Notes: generated by a model not told the origin, from the letters alone. Positions 1-9,175 are shown, counted from the first letter of the stretch. The stretch is 64,000 bases of DNA from CAVXTF01 sp963701375 (GCA_963701375.1 CAVOZT010000004.1:434001-498000); one strand, 5' to 3'. Numbers and translations: made by a program.

Positions 1-2
1 AC

Positions 3-107
3 GTGGGAGGGGGCCAGATCGTCGAGGCAACGGGTCCCGACGTGCAGCTTTCCCCGCTCGGGCAGTGGGGCGACGGCGACCTGATGCCCCACGGCATGCT
101 GCCTTAG
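3..107 (+). CDS. C-terminal tail of an unidentified protein (5' end outside window)
   Basis: An open frame enters from the left edge and ends at TAG 105-107. The visible 34 residues are glycine- and proline-rich and end in GDLMPHGMLP. This is too short to assign to a family. It is supported only by the open frame and by its convergent position to the permease gene that ends at 140. The tail could also be chance reading frame, because several frames in this high-GC DNA stay open. Confidence 0.35.
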   Translation: MGGGQIVEATGPDVQLSPLGQWGDGDLMPHGMLP

Positions 108-137
108 TCTCAGCGACTCCTTAGTCCCAGCGACTCC
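104..137. repeat. 17-bp tandem duplication between convergent gene ends
   Basis: TTAGTCTCAGCGACTCC (104-120) is followed directly by TTAGTCCCAGCGACTCC (121-137), with one mismatch. The first copy carries the TAG stop of the rightward frame. The second copy lies just outside the TAA stop (140-142) of the leftward permease gene. It is probably a small slippage duplication. Confidence 0.7.
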
Positions 138-139
138 GC

Positions 140-1298
140 TTATGCGAGCACTCGCCTCAGTCGCGTCGTCGCAAGGATCAGGAATCCCGCTGCGAAGGCC
201 GCGAGAATCCCGAGCTGTGGCGCGATCGACACGATCGATCCGCCCCTGGCCAACAGGCCGGTCCAAGCGTCTACTGCCCATGCCTGCGGCGTCACGTGAC
301 CGATCTCGCGCATCGTTCTGCTCACGATCGACAGCGGCCACATGCAACCGCCCAACATCCCGAGCGCAATTCCCGACGCCGAACCTATCGCACCGGCCTG
401 CTCGGGGGTCTTGAAGAACGTCCCGGAGAGCATGCCCGCCCCGGCGCCCACGATCGCCCATGTGAGAACGAGCACCAAAGCGGCCAGTGGATTTCCCCAC
501 GACACACCGAAGACGATTGCCCCGACGCCCACGATCAGTAGGGACTGAAGTAGTGCGAGCGACACGTACGTGAGCGTCTCGCCGGCGATGATCGTGCGCG
601 GCCTGACCGGTGCGGCAGCCATTCGGTCGTACATACCGAGACGTCGGGTCTCGATGATCGCCGCTCCCCCCGCGAGTGCATTGATGAACACGAACAGCAC
701 GAGCTGCGTGGGAGCGCTGTAGCCGAAGCCCCCGGGCAGAGTGTTGGCTCTTGATTCGGCCTGGACGGTGTGGATCTGCACCTGTTCCACGTGCGTCGCG
801 ACTGACGAGGCGCGGCGCCAGGTTCTTTTCGAGACTGCCCGACCCATGAGCCACGGCGAAGCGGGCGGCCTGCAGAGTCGCTCCTTGATCCGTGATGACC
901 GACGACACCGCGGTGACGGCCGCCTGCTGGGAGCTGTTGGCCTGTTCGGCCAGTAACTCGACCGTAAGGGTTCCTCCGCTCTGCTCGGTCGCGTCCATTC
1001 CGGCGGGAAGGACGATCCCGGCGCTCACCTCGGACCGCGCCACGCTCTTGGTCAACGCACCGACCGAGGAGTAACGGATCACCTCGACATTTGCGGTGTG
1101 GTCGAGGGCATTGATCAGCCGCTGACCGGCTTGGCCGGCACCGAGATCGACTACGCCCACCCTGAACGTCGAGAACCCGCTCACCGTGGCCCCGATGATG
1201 ATGATGACGATGACCGGCAGTACGACGATGAAAAACACCGCTGTCCGGTCGCGCACGATGCGGCGGATGGAGATAATGGCGATGGCAAGGACGGTCAC
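140..1298 (-). CDS. ABC-2 type transporter permease, second copy (frameshifted)
   Basis: This is an integral membrane subunit of an ABC-2 exporter. The GTG start at 1298 overlaps the TGA of the preceding permease (GTGA). The N-terminal half has one membrane segment (RTAVFFIVVLPVIVIIII) and a large extracytoplasmic region. The C-terminal half, in another frame from about 847, carries five or six membrane segments and the family stretch LVLFVFINALAGGAAIIETRR. Joining the halves needs one extra base removed between about 795 and 825, giving about 386 residues, the usual length for the family. It is paralogous to the next permease and probably forms a heterodimer with it. I cannot tell a sequencing error from a real mutation here, since no long homopolymer is present. 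Confidence 0.75.
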
Positions 1299-2465
1299 GT
1301 CGAGACCGCTCTCCGAGCGAGCAGGGCGGCGGCGACGCCGACGACTGCGCTGAACACCAAGATCGCCACTACCGGTTCCACGACGGTCCCCAGACCTCTG
1401 CCGATGGTCGCGAGGTCGGTGAAGCCCCTCATGGCCCAGCCGTTCGGGGTCAACAGCGCCAATCGCCGCATCAATGGAGGCTCCGCCGACACGAAGACGA
1501 AGTTGCCGCCCAGGAGAGCAAGTCCGAACACCACGATCGACGAGAAACCTTCGGCCTGCCGCGGAGTGCGGGAAACGCCGATGACGAGTGCCGTGAGGCA
1601 CACGATGGAGAACACCAACGCGACCCCCAAGCAGATAGCGGCGAGCGGGTCGCCCCAGTTCGCCCCGAAAGCCACCGAGGTGATCACGGCGATCGTGGCC
1701 AGGCTGGCCACCCCGTAGAAGAACACCGACAGCGCCTTTCCGGCAAGAATCTCGAAAGGACGGATGGGCGCCGCCCGCATCCGGTCGATCATCCCCTGAG
1801 CGCTGTCTGCGAAGAAGCTGCGCGCGGTGAAGCCCACGGTGAACAGTAGGAAGAAGATTGCCATGCCAGGGCTGTAGTAACTGATGGTCTTGAGCTGATG
1901 CGCGCCGAGCGGACGCTGCACAGCCTGCTCGGGGATCTGCAGTCCGGCCGCCAACGTTTCCAACTGCTTCGTCTGAGAAGCGGGAGCACCGCCGGCGAGT
2001 GCGGTGGCCACCGACAACCGGTCGGCGTTGAGCTGGGCGACGAATGACGACGCAATTCGATTCGGTGACGCTCCCTGCAATGGAGTTGTTCACGCTCGTC
2101 ACCGTTGTGAGCGGGAGCGGGTGACCACTGGCGACGGCAGCGGAGAAGCCCGCCGGGATCACGAGAGCGGCCGCGAATTTCTGATTCCGCACCTCGGTTT
2201 GCGCCGCCGACTGCGAGGAAACGGCCGTAGTGGTGATTATCTGTTGCAATTCCGGTTGCCTGAGGATCTGCAGCAAGGCACCGGCGACGGGCCCGTGATC
2301 CGAATCGACAACTCCGAGGCTGAAGTGGAACGTCTCAGTACCCTTGAAAGCGAAGCTCATCAGCGCGGCGATCCCCAGTGGGGCGACAAGTCCGAGGACG
2401 ATCGCCGAGCGGTCTCGCATGCGTTGGCGCAGGTCCTTGCGCGCGATGACGAGGGCGGTGTTCAT
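1295..2465 (-). CDS. ABC-2 type transporter permease, first copy (frameshifted)
   Basis: The ATG at 2465 overlaps the stop of the ATPase gene (ATGA), so translation is coupled. The N-terminus reads MNTALVIARKDLRQRMRDRS, then a membrane segment and an extracytoplasmic domain ending in TTVTSVNNSIAGSV. The frame then changes near 2055-2075 (the sequence ACCGAATCGAATT seems to carry one surplus base) into IASSFVAQLNADRLS and five membrane helices (FFLLFTVGFTARS onward). About 390 residues when joined, normal for the family. ATPase, permease and permease form one three-gene exporter operon; the substrate is unknown, though drug or lipid export is typical. Confidence 0.78.
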
Positions 2466-3403
2466 TCGCGAAGCGCCGTGCCGGTGAGGTGGAGGAAGAC
2501 TGCCTCGAGGTCGGGCTCGACGACGTCGACGCTGTTCACCGCGATGCCGGCGCGCTCGGCCGCTTCGAGAACAGCCGGGAGGATGCGCCGGCCCTCCTCG
2601 GCAACGAGCTGCACGGCATGATCGCCCGTCGCCGCGTTCTGTACACCCGGCACCTTTCGCACGGCGTCGGCCAGTAATTCGAGGTCACCGGTGGCGCCGA
2701 GCTCGATGCGATCGCGCTCGCCCAGTCGGGCGACGAGCTCGCGGCGCGTCCCCTCGGCCACGAGGCGCCCGTGGTCGATGATCCCCACCCTGTCGCAGAT
2801 CCGTTCGGCTTCCTCCATGTAGTGAGTCGTGTAGAGCACGCCCATGCCTCCGCGCCCCAGGGCCTGTACGCGCTCGAGAATGGCGTGGCGGCTCTGAGGG
2901 TCTACGCCCACGGTCGGCTCGTCGAGCACGAGCAGCAACGGATGATGCAGAAGGCCGGCCGCGATGTTCAAGCGGCGCTTCATTCCGCCTGAGAACGTGT
3001 CGACGCGTTCGTCCGAGCGCTCCGACAGCTCGGTGAGCGACAGGGCCTCGTCGACGCGCTCCTTCAGAAGGCCGCCGCTCAACTTGTAGAGGCGACCCAG
3101 GAACGAGAGGTTCTCACGTGCGGTCAGGTCTGGATACAGCGCGACATCCTGCGGCACGTAGCCCACCAGGCTCTTCACCGCCAGCTCGCCCGCTGCATCT
3201 CGTCCGCCGATGGTGATCGTGCCCCCGCCGGGTGCGAGCAGACCACAGACCATCCTGATCGTGGTCGTCTTCCCGGCGCCGTTAGGTCCGAGCAACCCGT
3301 AGATCTCTCCGGATGCCACATCGAAGCTGACGTCGTCAACGGCAAGACGCTCGCCGAAACTCTTCGTAAGTCCCCGGCAGCTCAGCAACTTCTCGTCGCC
3401 CAC
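2462..3403 (-). CDS. ABC exporter ATP-binding subunit (DrrA/CcmA-like)
   Basis: A 313-residue ATPase that powers the two ABC-2 permeases encoded just downstream. Walker A GPNGAGKTTT is at about residues 39-48, followed by the Q-loop (GYVPQD), the signature FSGGMKRRLNIA, Walker B with LLLVLDEPTVGVD, and the H-loop TTHYME. The C-terminal 90 residues form the DUF4162-like domain usual in this class. I prefer GTG 3403 because the conserved core (EKLLSCRGLTKSFG) begins immediately after it. ATG 3436 is in frame with a weak AAGGG ribosome site and is the alternative. The frame stays open to 3610, but that would overlap the neighbouring gene. Confidence 0.93.
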   Translation of the reverse strand: MGDEKLLSCRGLTKSFGERLAVDDVSFDVASGEIYGLLGPNGAGKTTTIRMVCGLLAPGGGTITIGGRDAAGELAVKSLVGYVPQDVALYPDLTARENLSFLGRLYKLSGGLLKERVDEALSLTELSERSDERVDTFSGGMKRRLNIAAGLLHHPLLLVLDEPTVGVDPQSRHAILERVQALGRGGMGVLYTTHYMEEAERICDRVGIIDHGRLVAEGTRRELVARLGERDRIELGATGDLELLADAVRKVPGVQNAATGDHAVQLVAEEGRRILPAVLEAAERAGIAVNSVDVVEPDLEAVFLHLTGTALRE

Positions 3404-3528
3404 GCCCCCAACTATGGCCAGCAGCAGACCGGCCATTCCAGCACTGCCCTTTGGCTGTGCCTGGGCGAGCCGTTGTTCACCCACGCCGGGTGCTCTGGGA
3501 CGCCGGTGGTCGGATGAGGTCTGCCCGG

Positions 3529-4563
3529 CTAAAGCGTCAGCTCGGCCATCATCCTGAGCACGTCGACGCTGCCGGCCACGAGCAACGTCGTCGCGACCGA
3601 CTCCTTCCACACACCGAGTTCATCGGCGATCTTTTCCTTGGGACCTACAAGTGCGATCTTCTCGATCATCGAAGTCGGGACCGCAGCTGCCGCCTCGTCC
3701 TTGTGCCCGTCCAGGTAGAGGTCCTGGATCTTGCGGGCCTCTGACTCGAAACCCATTCGGCAGAACACGTCGAAGTGGAAGTTCATGTCGCGCGCCCCCA
3801 TGCCACCTATGTAGAGAGCGAGCATCGGCCGGTAGAAGTCGGCGGCTTCTTCGACGTTGTCGTGAACCACCACGGGACATAATGCGATGATCTCGAAGTC
3901 CTCCCACGATCGACGCGCGCCAGGCCGTGCGAACCCCTCGTCCAACGACGACGTGAACTCGTCCATGTGTTGTGGCGAGAAAAAGATCGGGAACCATCCG
4001 TCGGCGATCTCGCCTGCGAGAGCCACGTTCTTCGGACCCTCTGCACCGAGGATGATCGGGATGTCCGATCGGAGCGGGTGGACGATCGACTTGAGTGGCT
4101 TGCCGAGCCCGGTGCCGCCGGGATACGGGAGCGGGTAGTTCGGCCCGTCGTTAGTCACCGGCTCTTTTCTGGCCAGAACGTCACGAACGATCGACACGTA
4201 CTCCCGGGTGCGTGCGAGCGGCTTGGCGAATGACTGCCCGTACCAGCCCTCGACGACTTGCGGGCCGGAAACTCCGAGACCGAGCACGAATCGGCCGCCT
4301 GACAGATGATCCATCGTGAGAGCCGCCATCGCCATCGCGGTCGGCGTTCGCGCCGACAGCTGGCAGAGGGCGGTACCGAGGCGCACGCGCTGCGTCGCCT
4401 GGCCCCACCAAGCAAGGGGCGTTAGAGCGTCGGACCCGTAGGCCTCCGCCGTCCATATCGAGTCGTAGCCAAGACGGTCCGCCTCGACTGCAAGCTCCGC
4501 CGCGTGCGGGGGAGGCTGCGAGCCCCAGTAACCGAGTTGCAGTCCAAGCTTCAGGTTTGCCAT
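3529..4563 (-). CDS. LLM-class F420-dependent oxidoreductase (luciferase-like TIM barrel)
   Basis: A 344-residue single-domain TIM barrel of the luciferase-like superfamily. It begins LKLGLQLGYWG and has the family landmarks EADRLGYDSIWTAEAYG, LGTALCQLSARTP, DHLSGGRFVLGLGVSGPQVVEGWYG and IILGAEGPKNVALAGEIADGW. This type uses F420 or FMNH2; the F420 assignment is from overall resemblance to actinobacterial family members, not from a motif that decides it. It lies 12 bases downstream of a second LLM gene and the CYP125-like gene, all leftward, so it probably shares their promoter with its KstR-like boxes. A role in steroid or fatty-acyl oxidation is inferred from this context only. Confidence 0.88.
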   Translation of the reverse strand: MANLKLGLQLGYWGSQPPPHAAELAVEADRLGYDSIWTAEAYGSDALTPLAWWGQATQRVRLGTALCQLSARTPTAMAMAALTMDHLSGGRFVLGLGVSGPQVVEGWYGQSFAKPLARTREYVSIVRDVLARKEPVTNDGPNYPLPYPGGTGLGKPLKSIVHPLRSDIPIILGAEGPKNVALAGEIADGWFPIFFSPQHMDEFTSSLDEGFARPGARRSWEDFEIIALCPVVVHDNVEEAADFYRPMLALYIGGMGARDMNFHFDVFCRMGFESEARKIQDLYLDGHKDEAAAAVPTSMIEKIALVGPKEKIADELGVWKESVATTLLVAGSVDVLRMMAELTL

Positions 4564-4575
4564 GAAGTGAAGCTA

Positions 4576-5469
4576 CTAGCCGACCTTGGCGATAACTTCG
4601 TCGGAGAATCTCTGACACGCCTCGACCCGGGCGGCGAGCAATTCGTCGGCTGGCGCATCCGGCCGAATCTGTACGGACATCCAAGGTGCGCAGAGCATGT
4701 CGGTCACGCCCGCGTCCGCGAATCGCTTGTACAAATCCGCGTCGGGCTTGGCGTTGACTGCCAGGTAGATATCGAAGCCGTCAGGACTCCTGCCGGCCTC
4801 GTCCATTGCCCCCTTGATGAGAGCCAGCTGCTCCCAAGCATGAGCTTCCGGGCCCGAACCGTGGGTTATCCAGCCGTCGCACAACGTCACCGCCCTGCGC
4901 AACGCCATTGGGGAACCGCCCCCTCCGTAGATCGGAACCGGAGCACTTGGCGCGGGCAGCATTCTGCAGGCCGGGATGTCGTAGTAGGTCCCGTGATGCT
5001 CGACCCATCCTTCGTGCCAGAGAGCGCGCAACGCCACGATCATCTCGTCCAGTCGCTTCCCCCTGTTGGAGAAGTCCTGCCCGGTTGCGGCGAATTCTTC
5101 TTCGCACCACCCGACTCCCACCCCGAGCCGCAAGCGGTTCGACGACAGGACGGCCGCCGTTCCGACTGATTTGGCGACGGTCACGAGATCCCGTGCGGGC
5201 GCGATGTACACCCCGGTTGTGAAAAGGAGGTTCCGTGTCACGGTCGCCAGTCCGGATATGAAGCACATGGGGTCCGGCCACTCGGTGTCTTTTTTCCAGA
5301 ACGGCGAACCGTCGTCGGCGGTGGAATAGGTGTAGCGGCTTTTCAGCTCGCGAGCGTTGAAGATGTGGTCTGAGATCATCAGGCCCGCATAACCGAGATC
5401 GTCGCTCGCGACCGCAAGGTCGACGACCTCGTGGATGGGCATGAATGTGACGCCTTGGTGGAACCTCAC
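4576..5469 (-). CDS. LLM-class F420-dependent oxidoreductase
   Basis: A 297-residue luciferase-like TIM-barrel protein. The GTG start at 5469 overlaps the TGA of the P450 gene (GTGA). Landmarks are GYAGLMISDHIF, TGVYIAPARDLVTVAKSVGTAAVLS, RLRLGVGVGWCEEEFAATGQDF and VPIYGGGGSPMALRRAVTLCDGW. It is shorter than its neighbour and only distantly related to it, so the pair is unlikely to be a recent duplication. Co-translation with the CYP125-like gene suggests an oxidoreductive step on the same substrate class. The exact reaction cannot be read from sequence. Confidence 0.88.
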   Translation of the reverse strand: MRFHQGVTFMPIHEVVDLAVASDDLGYAGLMISDHIFNARELKSRYTYSTADDGSPFWKKDTEWPDPMCFISGLATVTRNLLFTTGVYIAPARDLVTVAKSVGTAAVLSSNRLRLGVGVGWCEEEFAATGQDFSNRGKRLDEMIVALRALWHEGWVEHHGTYYDIPACRMLPAPSAPVPIYGGGGSPMALRRAVTLCDGWITHGSGPEAHAWEQLALIKGAMDEAGRSPDGFDIYLAVNAKPDADLYKRFADAGVTDMLCAPWMSVQIRPDAPADELLAARVEACQRFSDEVIAKVG

Positions 5470-6689
5470 CCCTCGACCTGGGGCCCGGGCGTAAAACCGA
5501 CCGGCAGGTGCTTCACCCCGTTTATGAAAGCCGACTGAAGTCGCTGCATGTCCCCTTCGGGGTGAAGATCAGGTAGGCGATCGACCAGATGCTGGAACAT
5601 CACCTTGATCTCCATGCGGGCGAGGTTGGCGCCTAGACAGAAGTGAGGGCCGCCACCGCCAAATGCCATGTGTGGGTTGGGCGATCGTGTGATGTCGAAT
5701 TTGTCGGGCTCTTCGAACACGTCTTCGTCACGGTTCGCCGAGATGTGGAAGAACACGACCTTCTCGTCTTCGCCGATCTGCCTGTTCCCGATCTCGACCG
5801 GCGCGGTCGTCTGCCGCCTGAAGTTCATGACCGGGGTGACGAACCGGAGCATCTCCTCTGTAGCGGACTGCAGAAGCGACGGGTCGGCTCGGAGCCGCTC
5901 CCACTGATCGGGGAACTCGAAGAACGTCGCCATCGCCCCTGACATCAGATTGCGCGTCGTTTCGTTACCGGCCACGGTGAGCAGCAGGAAGAAAAGTTCG
6001 AGCTCCATCTCGCCGAGCCTTTCCCCGTCCATCTCCACCTGTGTGAGAGCGCTCATCAGGTCGTCGTGGGGGTCGAGGCGCTTTTCCTTGAAGAGCCCTT
6101 CCGCGTAGACGTAGAGCTCGGCGGCGGCGTCGCCCGCCTCCTCCTCGGTCACCCCGTACTCGGGGTCTTCGCGCCCGATCATCCGGTTGGACCAGTTGAA
6201 CATCGCGTGACGGTCTGACTGCGGTACTCCGAGAAGATCGGCGATTACGATGAGCGGGAGCTCAGCGGAGATGTCGGTGACGAAATCGGCCTCTCCTTTC
6301 TCGATGACGGAGTCGATGATCTGGTCGGCGGTCTCGTGGATCTTCTGCTCGAGCTGGGCGATCATGCGCGGGGTGAATCCCTTGCTCACGAGCCTGCGGT
6401 AACGCGTGTGCAGGGGCGGGTCCATGTTGAGCATGAGAAGGCGCTGCTGCTCGACAGCTTCCTCGGGCATGTCCCAGATGAACGGCGCCTTGGCCGCCGA
6501 CGAGAACCGCCCGGCGTCGCGGTTCACCTGCACGCAGTCGTGATACTTGGTCACGGCCCAAAAGCCCGGACCGTCGGTCTCCTCGTGCCAGTAGACGGGC
6601 GCTTGTTCCCTAAGAGCAGCGAACCACCGGTGCGGCACCTCGGCCACGAAGTTGGCAGAGTCGCAGAGATTGATCTCGCTCAGGTCCAC
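5466..6689 (-). CDS. Cytochrome P450, CYP125-like (probable steroid C26/C27 hydroxylase)
   Basis: A 407-residue soluble P450. The I-helix oxygen-activation motif is VAGNETTRN, the K-helix ExxR is EEMLR, and the haem-ligand loop is FGGGGPHFCLGANLARME with the axial Cys. LLMLNMDPPLHTRYRRLVSKGFTPR, VPQSDRHAMFNWSNRMIGREDPEYG and FINGVKHLPV follow the CYP125 pattern closely. CYP125 starts cholesterol side-chain breakdown by oxidising the terminal methyl. I choose GTG 6689, which sits after a GAGGAGGA ribosome site; the frame extends to 6809 without a better start. It diverges from the igr-like operon across an intergenic region with two KstR-like boxes. CYP142 or CYP124 relatives cannot be excluded without alignment. 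Confidence 0.88.
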   Translation of the reverse strand: MDLSEINLCDSANFVAEVPHRWFAALREQAPVYWHEETDGPGFWAVTKYHDCVQVNRDAGRFSSAAKAPFIWDMPEEAVEQQRLLMLNMDPPLHTRYRRLVSKGFTPRMIAQLEQKIHETADQIIDSVIEKGEADFVTDISAELPLIVIADLLGVPQSDRHAMFNWSNRMIGREDPEYGVTEEEAGDAAAELYVYAEGLFKEKRLDPHDDLMSALTQVEMDGERLGEMELELFFLLLTVAGNETTRNLMSGAMATFFEFPDQWERLRADPSLLQSATEEMLRFVTPVMNFRRQTTAPVEIGNRQIGEDEKVVFFHISANRDEDVFEEPDKFDITRSPNPHMAFGGGGPHFCLGANLARMEIKVMFQHLVDRLPDLHPEGDMQRLQSAFINGVKHLPVGFTPGPQVEG

Positions 6690-6812
6690 CGGGTTCCTCC
6701 TCGGCTTCAGCTCTCGGTTCTCGGCTCGGCCTGGCGTGAGTGGGTGCCCTCGGCACCCGGCTAGGAGCGAGGATTCGATCGGGCTTCTCAGCCGCCAATC
6801 CGAGCACAAATC

Positions 6813-6826
6813 GAGAACGTGTTCCA
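6813..6826. promoter_or_regulatory. KstR-like operator 1 (cyp125/fadE29 intergenic region)
   Basis: GAGAACGTGTTCCA fits the published KstR consensus TnnAACnnGTTnnA at seven of eight fixed positions; only the first base differs. It lies 124 bases upstream of the P450 start, in the divergent promoter region. Confidence 0.6.
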
Positions 6827-6893
6827 GTCATGATACGCCCCGCCGGGCCTGTGCAGCGAGCCTGGGTTCTCGAGCGCCTGGGTCGTCCCAAAG

Positions 6894-6907
6894 TAGAACC
6901 TGTTACC
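6894..6907. promoter_or_regulatory. KstR-like operator 2 (cyp125/fadE29 intergenic region)
   Basis: TAGAACCTGTTACC fits TnnAACnnGTTnnA at seven of eight fixed positions; only the last base differs. It lies about 84 bases upstream of the fadE29-like start, so one box serves each divergent transcript. Confidence 0.6.
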
Positions 6908-6990
6908 ATTTCGATCCCGAAGGGGTCCCATGGACGGTCCACAAGGGCGGTCCGAACGGCCCACGACCGCAGGTGCCCGGAGGCGACCGG

Positions 6991-8181
6991 ATGTTCCTCG
7001 AGGAGACTCCCGAGCAGCAGGCGCTGCGTGCGGAGCTCCGGGCTTACTACGCCGAGTTGCTGACGCCCGAAGTCCGCGCCGGTCTCGCTGACGGCGGCGA
7101 GGGTGGCGCCATGTGGCGCAAGGTGATCAGCCGCATCGGGACTGACGGGTGGCTCGGAATCGGATGGCCCAAAGAGGTGGGCGGTCAGGGACGCCCCGCG
7201 ACCGATCAGTTCATCTTCTTCGACGAGACACGTCGCGCCAGTGCGCCCTTCCCGTTCGTGACGATCAACACGGTCGGGCCGACGATGATGATCTACGGGA
7301 CAGAAGAGCAGAAGAAGTTCTTCTTGCCGGGGATCCTGGCCGGCGAGATCAATTTCGCGATCGGCTACACCGAGCCGGAAGCCGGTACCGATCTGGCGTC
7401 GCTCCGCACGAGGGCTGTCCGCGACGGCGACGAATACGTGATCAACGGCAACAAGATCTTCACCTCCGGCGCCGACCAGGCCGATTACATATGGCTGGCG
7501 GTAAGGACCGATCCCGAGGCACCGAAACACAAGGGCATCTCGATCATCTGCGTTCCAACGTCGAGCCCCGGGTTCTCGTACAGCATCATCACCACGGTTG
7601 GAGGTCTCACGACGTCGGCGAGTTACTACGCCGACGTTCACGTCCCGGTTGTCAACCGGATCGGCGAAGAGAACGAAGGGTGGCGCATGATAACCACCCA
7701 GCTCAACCACGAACGGGTTGGAATTGCGGCGTGGGCCGGCTATCCGCGCGAGATGTGGAACGGCGTCGCGCGATGGGCCTCCGAGACAACCATCGGGTCG
7801 GGCGCCAATTCGAAGAAGACGATGCTCGACCTCCCTTGGGTGAGAAGTGAGCTTGCGCGCACACACGCAGAGCTGAAGGCGATGTACCTCATGAACTGGC
7901 GCATGGCCGTGGCTGTCGCCGAGGGATCACTGACTCCTGCCGCCTCGTCATCGGTGAAGATCTTCGGTACCGAGCGCACGATCGAGGTCTACAGGCGCCT
8001 CCTCGGCATCGTCGGAGCGGCGGGCTATCTCTCACCGGGGTCACCCGGGGCCGCGCTGAAGGGGCGTCTCGAGCAGAGTGCCCGCCAGGCCCAGATCAAT
8101 ACGTTCGGCGGTGGGGTAAACGAGGTCCAGCGCGAGATCGTTGCGACGGCCGGCCTCGGTCTTGCCCGCACTGCTCGGTGA
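6991..8181 (+). CDS. fadE29: Acyl-CoA dehydrogenase, FadE29/ChsE2-like subunit
   Basis: In mycobacteria FadE29 pairs with FadE28 as an alpha2-beta2 enzyme that desaturates the three-carbon side chain of 3-oxo-4-pregnene-20-carboxyl-CoA. This 396-residue protein follows FadE29 along its length: MFLEETPEQQ at the start, the flavin/substrate loop GYTEPEAGTDLASLRT at about residue 125, KIFTSGADQADYIWLA, and the C-terminal INTFGGGVNEVQREIVA. ATG 6991 has a GGAGG site eight bases upstream. The frame is open back to 6652 but the family begins here. It is the first gene of the igr-like operon and is followed after 13 bases by chsH2. Confidence 0.9.
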   Translation: MFLEETPEQQALRAELRAYYAELLTPEVRAGLADGGEGGAMWRKVISRIGTDGWLGIGWPKEVGGQGRPATDQFIFFDETRRASAPFPFVTINTVGPTMMIYGTEEQKKFFLPGILAGEINFAIGYTEPEAGTDLASLRTRAVRDGDEYVINGNKIFTSGADQADYIWLAVRTDPEAPKHKGISIICVPTSSPGFSYSIITTVGGLTTSASYYADVHVPVVNRIGEENEGWRMITTQLNHERVGIAAWAGYPREMWNGVARWASETTIGSGANSKKTMLDLPWVRSELARTHAELKAMYLMNWRMAVAVAEGSLTPAASSSVKIFGTERTIEVYRRLLGIVGAAGYLSPGSPGAALKGRLEQSARQAQINTFGGGVNEVQREIVATAGLGLARTAR

Positions 8182-8194
8182 TGGGGTCTCGCCG

Positions 8195-9175
8195 ATGAGT
8201 GACGAGTCGGCGTTCCAGGAACGTCTTCAGGCATTCGTGGGCCGCCTTTCAGGCCCGCCGACCAACGCACCGGACGAGGTCAACCAGGCGATGATCCGTC
8301 ACTTCGTTGAGGCGGTCGGTGACGAGAATCCCGTGTACACGGACGAGAAAGCTGCGCGCGCCGCCGGGTTCCCCGGGGTGATCGCACCGCCCCAGATGCT
8401 CCAGGCGTGGGTCATGCGCGGTTACAAGGCGAGTTACTCGCCTGCCTCCGATCGCGAGCTCACTGCTCACGACGAGGTGATGGCGCTGCTCGACTCGGGA
8501 GGTTTCACTTCAGTCGTAGCGACCGACTGCGAGCAGGAATACATGCGCCCCCTCGTGCTCGGAGACAGAGTCGCGGCGACCTCGGTCATCGAGTCCATCT
8601 CGGATCTGAAATCCACCGCCCTGGGTGCCGGTCATTTCTTCACCACTCGCCTCGAGTTCGTTGACTCTTCCGGCGACCTGGTCGCGACGATGCGGTTCAA
8701 GATCCTCAAGTTCAGGCCCAAGGCTCGCGCCGCATCGCCCGCCCGCCATGACGATGCAGTCGAGGCACCTCGGCGTCCGATGCCCGCGATCACCCACGAC
8801 AACTCGTTCTTCTTCGAGGGTGCCGCTCGCGGCGAGCTGCTCATCCAGAGATGCGAATCGTGCGGCACGCTCCGTCACCCGCCGCGGCCCGGCTGTCCGA
8901 AGTGCCGGTCTTTGGACTGGGGGACCGTCGCGTCGAGCGGCCGCGGAACGGTGTTCAGCTTCGTCGTCGTTCACTACCCGCAGGTGGCGGCTTTCGAATA
9001 CCCGCTACCGGTTGTGCTCGTAGAGCTCGAAGAGGGGACCAGGCTCGTGTCCAACATCGCAGGCGTGAAACCTGAAGACATCCACATCGGCCTTCCTGTC
9101 GAGGTCGACTTCGCGCACTATGCCGAGGGGCTCACGCTTCCTTTCTTCCGACCCCGCTCCGGCGAGGAGTCCTGA
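8195..9175 (+). CDS. chsH2: ChsH2-like protein: MaoC hydratase domain fused to a DUF35 zinc-ribbon/OB domain
   Basis: The 326-residue protein has two parts. Residues about 1-180 form a MaoC-like hot-dog domain (HFVEAVGDENPVYTDEKAARAAGFPGVIAPP). Residues about 200-326 form a DUF35 domain with a zinc ribbon CESCGTLRHPPRPGCPKC and an OB fold. In the mycobacterial system the MaoC part joins ChsH1 to make the enoyl-CoA hydratase, and the DUF35 part joins Ltp2 to make the retro-aldolase that releases the steroid nucleus. Both partners are encoded downstream. ATG 8195 is chosen because the domain starts soon after it; the upstream open frame overlaps fadE29. Its stop overlaps the next ATG (TGATG). 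Confidence 0.9.
   Translation: MSDESAFQERLQAFVGRLSGPPTNAPDEVNQAMIRHFVEAVGDENPVYTDEKAARAAGFPGVIAPPQMLQAWVMRGYKASYSPASDRELTAHDEVMALLDSGGFTSVVATDCEQEYMRPLVLGDRVAATSVIESISDLKSTALGAGHFFTTRLEFVDSSGDLVATMRFKILKFRPKARAASPARHDDAVEAPRRPMPAITHDNSFFFEGAARGELLIQRCESCGTLRHPPRPGCPKCRSLDWGTVASSGRGTVFSFVVVHYPQVAAFEYPLPVVLVELEEGTRLVSNIAGVKPEDIHIGLPVEVDFAHYAEGLTLPFFRPRSGEES

Noticed and set aside
1098..1718. Rightward open frame of 206 codons with a run of aspartates
   Set aside because: It is antisense to the two permease genes, and its Asp run is the complement of their Ile/Val membrane helix codons.
6610..7866. Leftward open frame of 418 codons across the cyp125/fadE29 intergenic region
   Set aside because: It has no family features and lies antisense to the well-supported acyl-CoA dehydrogenase gene. 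Long spurious frames are common in this GC-rich DNA.
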